Source of the DNA: WLMZ01 sp963732585
Lineage (GTDB): Bacteria > Actinomycetota > Acidimicrobiia > Acidimicrobiales > Ilumatobacteraceae
Length of the DNA: 64,000 bases
Reading direction: 5' to 3'
Assembly: GCA_963732585.1 (NCBI GenBank)
Contig: CAVSZY010000004.1
Location: forward strand, 1,116,001 to 1,180,000
The position numbers and the translations under genes were made by a program. The notes beneath the pieces are model-generated. The model saw nothing but the letters and a program-made list of their open reading frames with translations, was not told where the DNA came from and made no database searches. Of the stretch, positions 43,737 through 52,349 are shown piece by piece. Position 1 is the stretch's first letter. Each line of letters starts with the position of its first letter.

Positions 43737-44553
43737 TCAGGTCCTCGGCGCCCGCAAGGTCGGCCGCTACGCGCTGCTCGTCGTCGCTGGGTTTGTCGTT
43801 TTCTTCCCGATCTACATGATGATCATCGGGTCGCTGAAGCCCGGCCCGAAGTTGTTGGTACATCCGTTGTTGCCCACCGACTTGACCACGGCGACGTTGC
43901 GCGAAGCATGGAACGACGGCCGTCTCGGCCGTGCCTTGGTCAACTCGACAGTGGTCTCGGTGATCATCACCGTGGCCCAGGTGATCACCTCGATCCTCGC
44001 CGCCTACGCCTTTACCTTCCTCAAATTCCCCGGCAAGACCGTGGCCTTTGCCGTGTTTCTGGCGACGTTGCTCGTACCGCTGGAAGCGACGCTGACCGTC
44101 AACCGGCGGACGATGGAGAATTTGGAATGGATCAACAGTTTCAAGGCGTTGACGGTGCCGTTTCTGGCAACGGCTTTTGGTGTCTTCATGATCCGCCAGG
44201 TGTTTCTGACCATTCCCAAAGAGATGCACGAGGCAGCCTCGATGGATGGCCTCGGCCACTTCGGCTTCTTGCGTGAGGTCGCCGTGCCGCTGTCTCGCCC
44301 GACGATCGGCGCGCTGACCCTGTTCAGTTTCCTGTCGTCGTGGAACCAGTACCTGTGGCCCAACCTGGTGACCACCGATGAGGATTACAACACGGTGCAA
44401 ACCGGTCTGAAGGCGCTGAAGTCAGCCAGTTTCGACAAGCCGAACCTGGTCATCGCCGGCACGGTGATCGTCGCCTTGCCGATCTTCATCGTCTTGTTGG
44501 CGTTCCAACGGCAACTGATTCGCGGTCTGACCGCGGGGGCGGTGAAGGGCTGA
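43726..44553 (+). CDS. Carbohydrate ABC transporter permease (UgpE/MalG-like)
   Basis: A 275-residue permease with six membrane segments and an EAA loop (EMHEAASMDGLGHFGFLREVAVP). The segment SSWNQYLWPNLVTTDEDYNTVQTGL is very close to the UgpE pattern. It overlaps the preceding permease by 11 bp and the following binding protein by one base, so all four subunits are made from one coupled message. Confidence 0.94.
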   Translation: MAIDQVLGARKVGRYALLVVAGFVVFFPIYMMIIGSLKPGPKLLVHPLLPTDLTTATLREAWNDGRLGRALVNSTVVSVIITVAQVITSILAAYAFTFLKFPGKTVAFAVFLATLLVPLEATLTVNRRTMENLEWINSFKALTVPFLATAFGVFMIRQVFLTIPKEMHEAASMDGLGHFGFLREVAVPLSRPTIGALTLFSFLSSWNQYLWPNLVTTDEDYNTVQTGLKALKSASFDKPNLVIAGTVIVALPIFIVLLAFQRQLIRGLTAGAVKG

Positions 44554-46121
44554 TGGTCACACATCGTCAACGGCGAACTCGGGCCACGCTGGCCCTCGGA
44601 GTGTGCTCGGCGGCCCTGATCGGGGCTTCTTGTGGCGACGGCGGCTCGTTGATCAACGCCGGTATCGATCGCCCCAGCGTGGCGACCGCCGCCAGCACCG
44701 TGCCGCCCGGGCCCCCAGTCACGGCCGCCCCTGGTGAGACCCTGCCGGTGCCGGAAACTGTCCCGCCAACAGCGGCGCCGACCACAGTACCGCGCCCGTT
44801 GGACAGCTTGCCGAAGTGCCCGACAGAGGCACTGGCTGCAGCGTCGGGCGTTGTCGAGATCACCTTCTGGCATGGCATGACCAACGAACTCGGGCGCGAA
44901 CTGGAGCGCCTGACCGCGGTCTACAACGAATCCCAAGACAAGGTCCACGTCAACATCGAGTTCCAAGGCGGTTACGAGTCGGTCATCGACAAGTACCTGC
45001 AGAGCAACACCAACAACCGGCCGGACATGGTGCAGATGCCCGAGTATGTCGTCCAGCAAATGGCCGATACGGAGAGCGTGATCCCGGTGCAGGCTTGCGT
45101 TGAATCGGCGGGCTACGACACCACCCAACTGCTCGATCAGGCGCTGTCGGCCTTCTCTGCCGAGGGTGTGCAGTTCTCGATGCCATTCAATGTCAGCGCC
45201 CCGGTGCTGTATTTCCTTCGGCCACGATTCGAAGCTGCCGGCCTCGACGTGGCCAACCCGCCGGATACCTTCGATGAACTTCTGGCAGCGGGCCAACAAC
45301 TGGTGTCATCGGGGGCGTCGACGTTCAGCATTGCCTTTGAAAGCGACTTCGACGGCGGTGGCGGCTGGTTTATCGAGCAGTGGCTGGCAAAGTCTGGCGA
45401 GTTCTACGCCAACAATGAGAATGGTCACCTTGCGCCGCCGACCGAGGTGCTCTTCAACCGCCCGGCCGGTGTTGAATTGTTGACCTTCCTGCAAACGATG
45501 CTCAGCGATGGCGGCGCGGTCTATGTCGGCGACAACGCCAGTGGGCAGGACACCTATCTCAAGCTGATCGACCCCGTGGCCCCCGCCTCGATGACCATTG
45601 CAACTTCAGCTGGCTTAGGCCCGGTGCTCAACGCCATCGACGCCGGCATCGCCCCGGGGTACACGGCCAACGATGTTGGCGTGGGATTCATGCCCGGCCC
45701 CGATGGGGGCCTAGGCGGTCTTGTCGGTGGCGCGTCGCTGTACATCGCCGATGGGAAAGGCGACGAGAGAGCGGCGGCGTCGTGGGACTTCCTGCAATTC
45801 CTGATCAGCGCCGAAAGTCAATCGCAGTGGGCCTCGGCGACCGGCTACGTGCCGCTGAACAAGGGTGCGGTCGACATCGATCCGCTGAAGTCGACCTACG
45901 CCAACGATCCTCGATTCCGGGTGGTCTACGACCAGTTGCTCGGTTCGCCGGATACACCGACCGCCAAGGGCCCGATCCTTGGGCCGCTGAAGCAAATCCG
46001 TCGGGTGACCGCGGCGGCCGTTGCCGATGTGTTCCTCGGTGGCGATCCGCAGGCGGCGCTGGACACGGCCGCGCAGCAGGCCAACGACCTGATCCGGGTC
46101 TACAACGAGCAGAACCCCTGA
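44553..46121 (+). CDS. ABC transporter extracellular binding lipoprotein (UgpB-like)
   Basis: A 522-residue solute-binding lipoprotein. The signal peptide ends in a lipobox (LIGASC, Cys27), followed by a Pro/Thr-rich linker of about 60 residues. The mature domain starts VVEITFWHGMTNELGRELE and has NESQDKVHVNIEFQGGYESV, both close to the glycerol-3-phosphate-binding UgpB pattern, and a C-terminal WDFLQFLISAESQSQWA block. Glycerol-3-phosphate or its diesters are the best guess; other sugars are possible. It is the last gene of the transporter unit, an order (ATPase first, binding protein last) opposite to the 12.7-17.9 kb importer. Confidence 0.92.
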   Translation: MVTHRQRRTRATLALGVCSAALIGASCGDGGSLINAGIDRPSVATAASTVPPGPPVTAAPGETLPVPETVPPTAAPTTVPRPLDSLPKCPTEALAAASGVVEITFWHGMTNELGRELERLTAVYNESQDKVHVNIEFQGGYESVIDKYLQSNTNNRPDMVQMPEYVVQQMADTESVIPVQACVESAGYDTTQLLDQALSAFSAEGVQFSMPFNVSAPVLYFLRPRFEAAGLDVANPPDTFDELLAAGQQLVSSGASTFSIAFESDFDGGGGWFIEQWLAKSGEFYANNENGHLAPPTEVLFNRPAGVELLTFLQTMLSDGGAVYVGDNASGQDTYLKLIDPVAPASMTIATSAGLGPVLNAIDAGIAPGYTANDVGVGFMPGPDGGLGGLVGGASLYIADGKGDERAAASWDFLQFLISAESQSQWASATGYVPLNKGAVDIDPLKSTYANDPRFRVVYDQLLGSPDTPTAKGPILGPLKQIRRVTAAAVADVFLGGDPQAALDTAAQQANDLIRVYNEQNP

Positions 46122-46149
46122 CCGCAGTCGGTCTGCCTACACTGTTGCG

Positions 46150-46704
46150 ATGCCTTACGCCTTTCCGCCACTTGATGGCTCCGCGCCCAAGACCCAAAAG
46201 TTCAACGACAAGCCCGAGTTCGGGATCGATGTCACCAAGCGCTACACCGCAACGATGGACACCTCGATGGGTGAAATGGTCATCGCCCTCGACGCCATCA
46301 ACGCCCCGATCACCGTCAACAACTTCGTTTTCCTCGCTGGTTACCACTACTACGAGGGGATCATCTTCCACCGCATCATCAACGGCTTCATGTGCCAGGG
46401 TGGCGACCCCGGCGGCACCGGCACCGGTGGCCCTGGCTACCGATTCGAAGACGAGCCGGTCAAGCAGCGCTACCAGATCGGTTCGATGGCGATGGCCAAC
46501 GCCGGGCCGAACACCAACGGCTCGCAGTTCTTCCTGATCAGCGGCCCCAGCGGTGTTGGCTTGCCCCCGCAGTACAACCATTTCGGCCAGGTCGTCAAAG
46601 GCCTCGACATCGTCGATGCGATGCAGAAGGTTGCCACCGGGCGCAGCGATCGCCCGCACACCGATGTGGTCATCAACTCGGTGACCATCACCGTTGCCGA
46701 CTGA
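46150..46704 (+). CDS. Peptidyl-prolyl cis-trans isomerase, cyclophilin type
   Basis: A 184-residue cytosolic cyclophilin. Catalytic motifs FHRIINGFMCQGGDP (with the active Arg), GSMAMANAGPNTNGSQFFLI and NHFGQVVKGLDIVDAM are all conserved. It speeds proline isomerisation during folding. No signal peptide is seen. It begins 28 bp after the transporter operon and its stop overlaps the TTG start of the next gene. Confidence 0.95.
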   Translation: MPYAFPPLDGSAPKTQKFNDKPEFGIDVTKRYTATMDTSMGEMVIALDAINAPITVNNFVFLAGYHYYEGIIFHRIINGFMCQGGDPGGTGTGGPGYRFEDEPVKQRYQIGSMAMANAGPNTNGSQFFLISGPSGVGLPPQYNHFGQVVKGLDIVDAMQKVATGRSDRPHTDVVINSVTITVAD

Positions 46705-47882
46705 GCATCTCTCCCTGGAGCAGGCGCGGCGAATCGCGCTGAGCGCCCAGGGCCTCGCCGATCGGCGCCCTACTGGGCGGATCGATCGGCGACATCTGCG
46801 CCAGGTCCTCGACCGGATCGGTCTGATCCAGATCGATTCGGTCAACGTCTTGGTGCGCAGCCAGGAACTGCCGCTGTTCGCCCGCCTCGGGCCGCATCCC
46901 CGATCGTTGATCACCGATGCCACCGCGGCCGGCGAGCTGTTCGAATACTGGGTCCACGAGGCCTCGCATGTGCCGACGTCCATTCACCACTTGTTTCGTT
47001 GGAAAATGGAGCGGCAACATCAGTGGCGTTCGGTGAACGAACTTGTCGAGCGGCGGCCCGGGTACGTCGACGAGGTGTTGCAACGAGTCCGTGAGCGCGG
47101 ACAGGTCACCGCTGGTGAGTTCGAGGCACGGGTCGGGGCGAAGGGCAGTTGGTGGGATTGGGACGATGCCAAACTGGCGCTCGAACACCTCTTCTACAAC
47201 GGCAAGGTCACGGCAACCCGTCGGGCCAACGACTTTGCCCGCGTCTACGCACCGGTCGAGCGGGTGCTGCCCGCCGAAGTGCTCGGGCGTGAGGCGCCGC
47301 CGCGAGCGAGCCGCGCGCAAGGAACTGTTGGTGCTCGCCGCCAAATATCACGGTGTCGGCACCTTGGCCGATCTCGCCGACTATCACCGCCAAGGGCTGA
47401 CAGCCGTAAAACCGCTGATCCAGGAACTGGTCGCCGAGGGTCGATTGCGTGAGGTGCAGGTCGCCGATTGGTCAAAGCCGGCCTATCTGCACCCCGAGGC
47501 GCGCCGACCCCGTGAGGTGCACGCCCGTGCCTTTCTCAGCCCCTTCGATCCGCTGGTGTGGTTTCGGGAGCGCAGCGAGCGCCTGTTCGGATTCCACTAC
47601 CGGATCGAGATCTACACGCCGAAACCGAAGCGGGTCTACGGCTATTACGTGTTGCCGTTTGTCTTCGGCGAGGACATCGTCGGTCGGTTCGATCTCAAGG
47701 CCGATCGGCACAACAGCACACTGTTGGTGCAGGGCTCGTTCACCGAGCCCGGGGTGCCCAGCGCTGAGGTGGCCGCTGCCGCCGCCGCGGAATTGGCGTT
47801 GATGGCCGGGTGGCTCGGACTTGAGCGCGTTGAGGTCAAGCCGAATGGCGACCTCGCCAATCGCCTGGCCGAACACTTTTAG
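46694..47882 (+). CDS. HTH_42 winged-helix protein, AlkZ-like DNA glycosylase family, interrupted by a single-base frameshift
   Basis: The protein would be about 395 residues. The first part (46694 to about 47295) contains IGLIQIDSVNVLVRSQELP with the AlkZ-type Gln-x-Asp triad, and the FEYWVHEAS block. After VLGREAP the frame changes; the second part (from about 47300) reads RERAARKELLVLAAKYHG and ends with LSPFDPLVWFRERSERLF and YGYYVLPFVFGEDIVGRFD, the family signature. One extra base in a CCGCCGC run explains the break. The start is a TTG overlapping the cyclophilin stop. It is a paralog of the protein at 10903-11988. Confidence 0.85.
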
Positions 47883-47900
47883 ACCACTACGATCGGGGCT

Positions 47901-49055
47901 ATGCCGGAAACGATCGATCAGCGCCCTATGCCCCGATGGGTGTGGAAAGCTGTGGCGGTCTTCTGGCTCGGCTACATCGCCGTGCAGGTCGGCGAGGGCT
48001 TGGTCGATCGTCTCTCCGGGTTGTTGCTGATCTTGTTGGTCTCGATGTTTCTCGCCTTGGCTATCGAGCCGGCGGTCAATCGGTTGTCGCGTTCGGGTTG
48101 GCGCCGCGGAAGGGCCACTGCGCTCGTTCTGTTCATCTTGTTGGTGGCGACGACGATCTTTGTCGCCGCCATCGGCACGCTGGTGGCCAGTCAGCTGGCC
48201 GACGTGATCACCGATTCGGAACGAACCGTGACGAAGATGGTGCAAGGGATCAACGACACATTCGGTACGAATATCGATGCCGGGGATGTGGTCGCCAGTA
48301 TCAACGATCCGAACGGGTCGTTTCAACGGTTCATCGAGTCGCAGAAGGACCGTGCCGTCAGCCTCTCGGTGACTGCGCTCGGGTTCTTGCTGCAGGTCTT
48401 CTCGATCTTGCTGATCACCTTCTATGTCGTCGCCGATGGTCCCCGCTTGCGTCGGGCGATCTGTAGTCGGCTGAATCGCGAGCGCCAAGAGCGCGTCCTG
48501 CACACCTGGGATTTGGCGATCGAAAAGACGGGCGGTTACCTCTATTCGCGGGCGTTACTGGCCGGTGTCTCGGCCCTCTTCCACTGGATCGTGTTGCAGT
48601 CGTTGGGCACGCAGGCACCGATCGCCATGGCTCTGTGGGTTGGCCTCGTCAGCCAGTTCCTCCCGGTGGTCGGCACCTACATCGCCGGGGCATTGCCGGT
48701 TGCGCTGGCGCTGATCGATTCGCCGCTGAAGGCCGCGTTCATCGCCGCCTTCGTCATCATCTACCAGCAGATCGAGAACTACTACCTGGCACCGAGAATC
48801 ACGGCGCGCACGATGGAGCTGCACCCGGCGGTGGCCTTCGTCGCCGCGCTCGGCGGCGCCGCGGTGTTGGGCCCGATCGGTGCCGTGTTGGCGTTGCCGG
48901 GGTCGGCGATGATGCAGGCGATCATCGGTTCCTGGGGCGAACGCCATGAGGTCATCGATTCACCGTTGACACAACTGCCGCCGCCGACGACGGGACGCAA
49001 GCTTTCCCTGCCGCGGTTTCGATCGCGCAAGGCTGTTACCGATGAGCCTGGTTGA
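47901..49055 (+). CDS. AI-2E family transporter (TqsA/YhhT-like exporter)
   Basis: A 384-residue membrane protein with seven to eight hydrophobic segments. ALWVGLVSQFLPVVGTYIAG and QQIENYYLAPRITARTMELH are typical AI-2E family segments. Despite the family name, most members outside gammaproteobacteria have unknown substrates, including ions. The last 14 bp overlap the asparaginase gene. Confidence 0.9.
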   Translation: MPETIDQRPMPRWVWKAVAVFWLGYIAVQVGEGLVDRLSGLLLILLVSMFLALAIEPAVNRLSRSGWRRGRATALVLFILLVATTIFVAAIGTLVASQLADVITDSERTVTKMVQGINDTFGTNIDAGDVVASINDPNGSFQRFIESQKDRAVSLSVTALGFLLQVFSILLITFYVVADGPRLRRAICSRLNRERQERVLHTWDLAIEKTGGYLYSRALLAGVSALFHWIVLQSLGTQAPIAMALWVGLVSQFLPVVGTYIAGALPVALALIDSPLKAAFIAAFVIIYQQIENYYLAPRITARTMELHPAVAFVAALGGAAVLGPIGAVLALPGSAMMQAIIGSWGERHEVIDSPLTQLPPPTTGRKLSLPRFRSRKAVTDEPG

Positions 49056-50010
49056 GGCCTACGTTCCGTTGGCCGTGGCGAACCGCTCAGGGCAGGACGA
49101 ATCGCTGCACCACGGAGCGGTGGTTGGGGTGCGTCCCAACGGCGAGGTGGCCTTCGCTGCTGGCGATCCGACGGTGTCGATCTATCCCCGTTCGTCAAAC
49201 AAGCCGCTGCAGGCGGTCGCCATGGTGCGCGCCGGGCTGTCGTTGCCTTCGAACCTGCTGGCCTTGGTCTGTGCCAGTCATGACGGGACGGCCCGGCATG
49301 TCGCCGGGGCGCGCGAAATCCTGGCCGCTGCCGGACTTGACGAGTCGGCGCTGCGCAACACTTCGGCGTTGCCGTTGCAGGTTGATGCCGCCGAGCTGGT
49401 GCTGCGCAGCGGTGGCGGACCGACGCCGATCTTGATGAACTGCAGCGGCAAACATGCCGGGATGTTGAACACCTGTGTGACCAACGGGTGGGATCGCGAG
49501 GCCTACCTCGACCCGACTCACCCGTTGCAGCTGACGATCGACGATGAACTGCCGTCGATGACCGGTGAGGAATTGTCGTACGTGGGCATCGATGGCTGCG
49601 GCGCTCCGGCGCACATGATGTCGTTGGTCGCCGCGGCGCGGGCCTTTCAACGGATTGCCAACGGGCAGGCGGGCGCCGCCGGAACTGCGGTGTACCGGGC
49701 GATGACTGGACACCCGGAGATGGTTGGTGGGCCTGCACGCGGTGTGACGGTGTTGATGCAACAGATCCCTGGGCTGATGGCCAAGGACGGCGCTGAGGGT
49801 GTGTTGGTCGCTGCCTTGGGCGACGGTCGAGCGGTGGCGATGAAGATCGCCGACGGTGCCGAACGGGCGCGCAACTGTGTGTTGCTCGAGGCCTTGCGAA
49901 TGTTCGGGGTCGAGACCGGTGGCGCCGAACCGCTGTTGCGTGAGGTCATTCGTGGGCACGGCCAGCCGGTGGGCACCGTGCGATCGATTGCACAGTTCGA
50001 GATCTACTGA
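49042..50010 (+). CDS. PF06089-type asparaginase
   Basis: A 322-residue enzyme of the thermolabile asparaginase family typical of actinobacteria and rhizobia. Family motifs are RSSNKPLQAVAMVRAGL, CASHDGTARHV, MNCSGKHAGML and YVGIDGCGAPAHMMSL. It hydrolyses asparagine to aspartate and ammonia. It has no signal peptide. It sits in a tightly overlapped row with the AI-2E gene before it and the MBL hydrolase after it (1-bp overlap). Confidence 0.93.
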   Translation: MSLVEAYVPLAVANRSGQDESLHHGAVVGVRPNGEVAFAAGDPTVSIYPRSSNKPLQAVAMVRAGLSLPSNLLALVCASHDGTARHVAGAREILAAAGLDESALRNTSALPLQVDAAELVLRSGGGPTPILMNCSGKHAGMLNTCVTNGWDREAYLDPTHPLQLTIDDELPSMTGEELSYVGIDGCGAPAHMMSLVAAARAFQRIANGQAGAAGTAVYRAMTGHPEMVGGPARGVTVLMQQIPGLMAKDGAEGVLVAALGDGRAVAMKIADGAERARNCVLLEALRMFGVETGGAEPLLREVIRGHGQPVGTVRSIAQFEIY

Positions 50011-50978
50011 TGGCGGCGATTCCCTTTGTCGCTGCCGACGTGGCGGACTATGGCGAGGTTGTTGCTGTCTCGCCGTTGATTCGCCGAGTGACGGCCAATA
50101 ACCCGAACAAGTTCACCTACCGGGGCACCGGCACCTACATCGTCGGGCATCGCGAGGTTGCCGTGATCGACCCAGGGCCCGATCTCGTTGAGCACCGTGA
50201 CGCCTTGGCCCGGGCGTTGGCCGGCGACAAGGTGACGGCAATCTTGATCACCCACTGCCATGGCGACCACTCGCCATTGGCTGCGTGGCTGCAGGAGGTG
50301 ACCGGCGCGCCGACCTATGCCTTCGGTCCCCATGGTGAGGTCGGCGAAGCGGATGCGCAGGATCTGGCGGAGCTTGCCGCGGATGACGCCGTAGATGGGG
50401 CCGCTGCGCAAGAGCTGAAGGGGGAGTCGATCGATGTTGATTTTGTCCCCGATGTGGCGGTGGCCGATGGCGATGTAGCGGCCCGTGGCGATGGGTGGAC
50501 GTTGACCGGGGTGCACACTCCGGGGCACACCTCGAATCACATGTGTTACGCGTTGGACGCTGAGCGGGCGTTGTTCACCGGAGATCATGTGATGGGTTGG
50601 TCGACGACGGTGGTGTCGCCGCCCGATGGCGATATGTCGGCCTACATCGCGTCGCTGCACAAGGTGATCGCCCGCGAGGACCGGACGTTGTGGCCGACGC
50701 ATGGCAGCCCGGTGACCGAGCCGCAGCCGTTCCTCGCCGCCTACCTCGCCCATCGCCTGGAACGTGAGCGCCAGATAATGGAGCTGGTGGACGTCGGGGT
50801 GCGCTTGATCGATGAGATGGTTGCGGTGCTGTATGCCGAGGTCGACAAGGGCCTGCACAAGGCGGCGGCGCGCAGCGTGTTGTCGCATCTCACCAAGCTG
50901 GTCGCCGACGGCGCTGTAGCTGTGCTCGACGGCGGCTCGGCCGCTCGCCGCGCAGAATTCGTGACGGCAAAGCGCTAA
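50010..50978 (+). CDS. Metallo-beta-lactamase fold hydrolase (LACTB2-like)
   Basis: A 322-residue MBL-fold protein. The metal-binding HCHGDHSPL is at about residue 80, then GVHTPGHTSNHMCYAL, FTGDHVMGW and TLWPTHGSP carry the remaining His/Asp ligands. A C-terminal winged-helix-like segment (KGLHKAAARSVLSHLTKLVADG) is typical of the LACTB2-like branch, some of which are ribonucleases. The ATG shares a base with the asparaginase stop. Confidence 0.9.
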   Translation: MAAIPFVAADVADYGEVVAVSPLIRRVTANNPNKFTYRGTGTYIVGHREVAVIDPGPDLVEHRDALARALAGDKVTAILITHCHGDHSPLAAWLQEVTGAPTYAFGPHGEVGEADAQDLAELAADDAVDGAAAQELKGESIDVDFVPDVAVADGDVAARGDGWTLTGVHTPGHTSNHMCYALDAERALFTGDHVMGWSTTVVSPPDGDMSAYIASLHKVIAREDRTLWPTHGSPVTEPQPFLAAYLAHRLERERQIMELVDVGVRLIDEMVAVLYAEVDKGLHKAAARSVLSHLTKLVADGAVAVLDGGSAARRAEFVTAKR

Positions 50979-51040
50979 TTCCTGAGGTTGCGTCTGCCCG
51001 TGAGGACGTATCCTGCATGGGCGAGTTCTCGAACTCGCGG

Positions 51041-51112
51041 GCGCCTCTAGCTCAATGGTAGAGCAGTGGACTTTTAATCCATTGGTTCAGGGTTCGAGCC
51101 CCTGGGGGCGCA
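51041..51112 (+). tRNA. tRNA-Lys (anticodon TTT)
   Basis: A full cloverleaf: acceptor stem GCGCCTC/GGGGCGC, D-arm AGCTCAATGGTAGAGC, an anticodon loop with TTT flanked by GTGGA and TCCAT, a short variable loop, and a T-arm CAGGG-TTCGAGC-CCCTG. The discriminator A at 51112 is followed by a genome-encoded CCA at 51113-51115. A T-run about 25 bp downstream (TTTTTT) may help termination. Confidence 0.97.
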
Positions 51113-51159
51113 CCACACATAAGACCAGCTAGAGGCCTTTTTTAGTCGTCGCTGGATAT

Positions 51160-51346
51160 GTCTAGATCGCCGGAAATCGTGGCGACGGTGCGGCAGTCGA
51201 GCCATCGCGGTGGAGAGCCCGGCGGTCAGTCCGGTGCGGTCGGCGACCTCGCCGAGCCAGACCAGCCCGGCGTGCGACACGATCCCTTCGCCGTCGCCTG
51301 TCACTGTTCGTGGGCGGATCAGGATCACCGACTGGGTTGTGCCCAT
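51160..51346 (-). mobile_element. Remnant of an IS1380-like transposase (N-terminal fragment)
   Basis: On the minus strand from an ATG at 51346, the frame encodes TVTGDGEGIVSHAGLVWLGE followed by VADRTGLTAGLSTAMARLPH and RRHDF. This closely resembles the conserved N-terminus of actinobacterial IS1380-family transposases (VSHAGxxLLxEVADRxGLTxxL, then RRHDPG). The match ends at about 51173 and the remaining catalytic DDE part is absent, so the element is dead. It lies 45-230 bp after the tRNA-Lys gene. No terminal inverted repeats were found by eye. This and unassigned sequence fill the 433-bp gap between tRNA and the next gene. Confidence 0.75.
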
Positions 51347-51518
51347 TCGCTCGGCCAGGGCCTCCCACCCAACCGTCACGGTGCCGATCCAACGGCCACG
51401 CGCCTTATCCTCACGGATACCACCTTCGCCGTTGCAACACGATCGCCGACGGTTCAAATAGGTCGCGTTTGCGCTGGTCGCCGAGACGACGATGCCCTGC
51501 ATCGAATCGGCGCCGTGA

Positions 51519-51536
51519 CCACCTTGCGCAAGGTGG
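51519..51536. promoter_or_regulatory. Perfect 18-bp palindrome before the enoyl-CoA hydratase gene
   Basis: CCACCTTGCGCAAGGTGG is a complete 18-bp palindrome ending 12 bp before the GTG start of the hydratase. Its symmetry and position fit a binding site for a TetR- or MarR-type dimer, as often controls fatty-acid catabolic genes. No such regulator lies next to it. Confidence 0.55.
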
Positions 51537-51548
51537 CACACTGGACAG

Positions 51549-52334
51549 GTGCAGCTGCAACATGTTCTCATCGCCACTGAAGGGCCGATCACGACGATCA
51601 CATTGAATCGGCCGGACAAACGCAACGTCTTGGCGCTCGACGTGATGCGCGAGCTGACGCAGGTCTTCGAGGCGGTCGGTGCTAGCGACGCCCTCGGCGT
51701 GATTCTGGCCGCCAACGGCCCCGTGTTCAGTGCCGGGCACAACTTCGCCGACATGGCTGGTGCCGACATCGACCGAACCCGCGAGTTGTTCGCTGTGTGC
51801 ACAACGATGATGAACCTCGTCCAGGCAATCCCGCAGCCGGTGGTCGCCAAAGTCCACGCCCTGGCCACCGCTGCTGGCTGCCAACTGGTCGCCACTTGCG
51901 ACCTGGCGATCGCCGCCGACACCGCCGGGTTCGCCATCCCCGGCGGCAAGGGAGGCCTGTTCTGCCACACTCCGCTCGTCGCCGTGGCCCGCAACATCGG
52001 TCGCAAGCGAGCCCTGGAAATGGCGCTCAGCGGCGATGTCATCACCGCCGCCACCGCCGCCGATTGGGGGCTGATCAACGCCGCCGTCCCCGCCGAGCAA
52101 CTCGACCAGGCCGTCGCCGAGATGATGGCCCGGGTCACCCGCGGCAGCGCCCTTTCCAAGGGCATGGGCAAGCAGGGCTTCTACGGCCAAATCGGGCTGT
52201 CGCAGGATGTCGCCTATGACTTCGCTACCGAGTTGATGGCCGCAGCGGCCGTCACCCCCGACGCTCAGGAAGGCATCGCCGCCTTTCTTGAAAAGCGTCA
52301 CGCCAAATTTTCTCAGCCTTCGTATACCCCATAG
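51549..52334 (+). CDS. Enoyl-CoA hydratase/isomerase family protein
   Basis: A 261-residue crotonase-fold enzyme: TITLNRPDKRNVLALDVM, the oxyanion-hole region SAGHNFADMAG, and the HALATAAGCQLVATCDLAIAAD block. The usual catalytic Glu positions are not both obvious, so it may be a non-hydratase crotonase such as an isomerase or hydrolase. Start is GTG at 51549, preceded by a palindrome. The last codons and the stop lie inside the CsoR operator of the next gene. Confidence 0.88.
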   Translation: MQLQHVLIATEGPITTITLNRPDKRNVLALDVMRELTQVFEAVGASDALGVILAANGPVFSAGHNFADMAGADIDRTRELFAVCTTMMNLVQAIPQPVVAKVHALATAAGCQLVATCDLAIAADTAGFAIPGGKGGLFCHTPLVAVARNIGRKRALEMALSGDVITAATAADWGLINAAVPAEQLDQAVAEMMARVTRGSALSKGMGKQGFYGQIGLSQDVAYDFATELMAAAAVTPDAQEGIAAFLEKRHAKFSQPSYTP

Positions 52335-52342
52335 GGGTATAC
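52322..52342. promoter_or_regulatory. CsoR-type copper operator
   Basis: GTATACCCC (52322-52330) and GGGGTATAC (52334-52342) are perfect 9-bp arms around ATA, matching the known TATACCCC/GGGGTATA form of CsoR operators. The csoR start is only 7 bp further on, so the transcript probably begins close to the start codon. The operator also contains the hydratase stop codon. Confidence 0.88.
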
Positions 52343-52349
52343 TGCAGGC

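Noticed and set aside
46150..46704. Secreted cyclophilin belonging to the sugar importer operon
   Set aside because: No signal peptide and a 28-bp gap from the binding-protein gene; it is an ordinary cytosolic housekeeping type.
50979..51548. CRISPR array or integrated prophage at the tRNA-Lys gene
   Set aside because: No regular repeats, integrase gene or duplicated tRNA end were seen.
51074..52171. Complete 365-codon minus-strand gene over the tRNA and hydratase regions
   Set aside because: Only the part at 51173-51346 resembles a transposase; the rest is antisense to the hydratase or runs through the tRNA.
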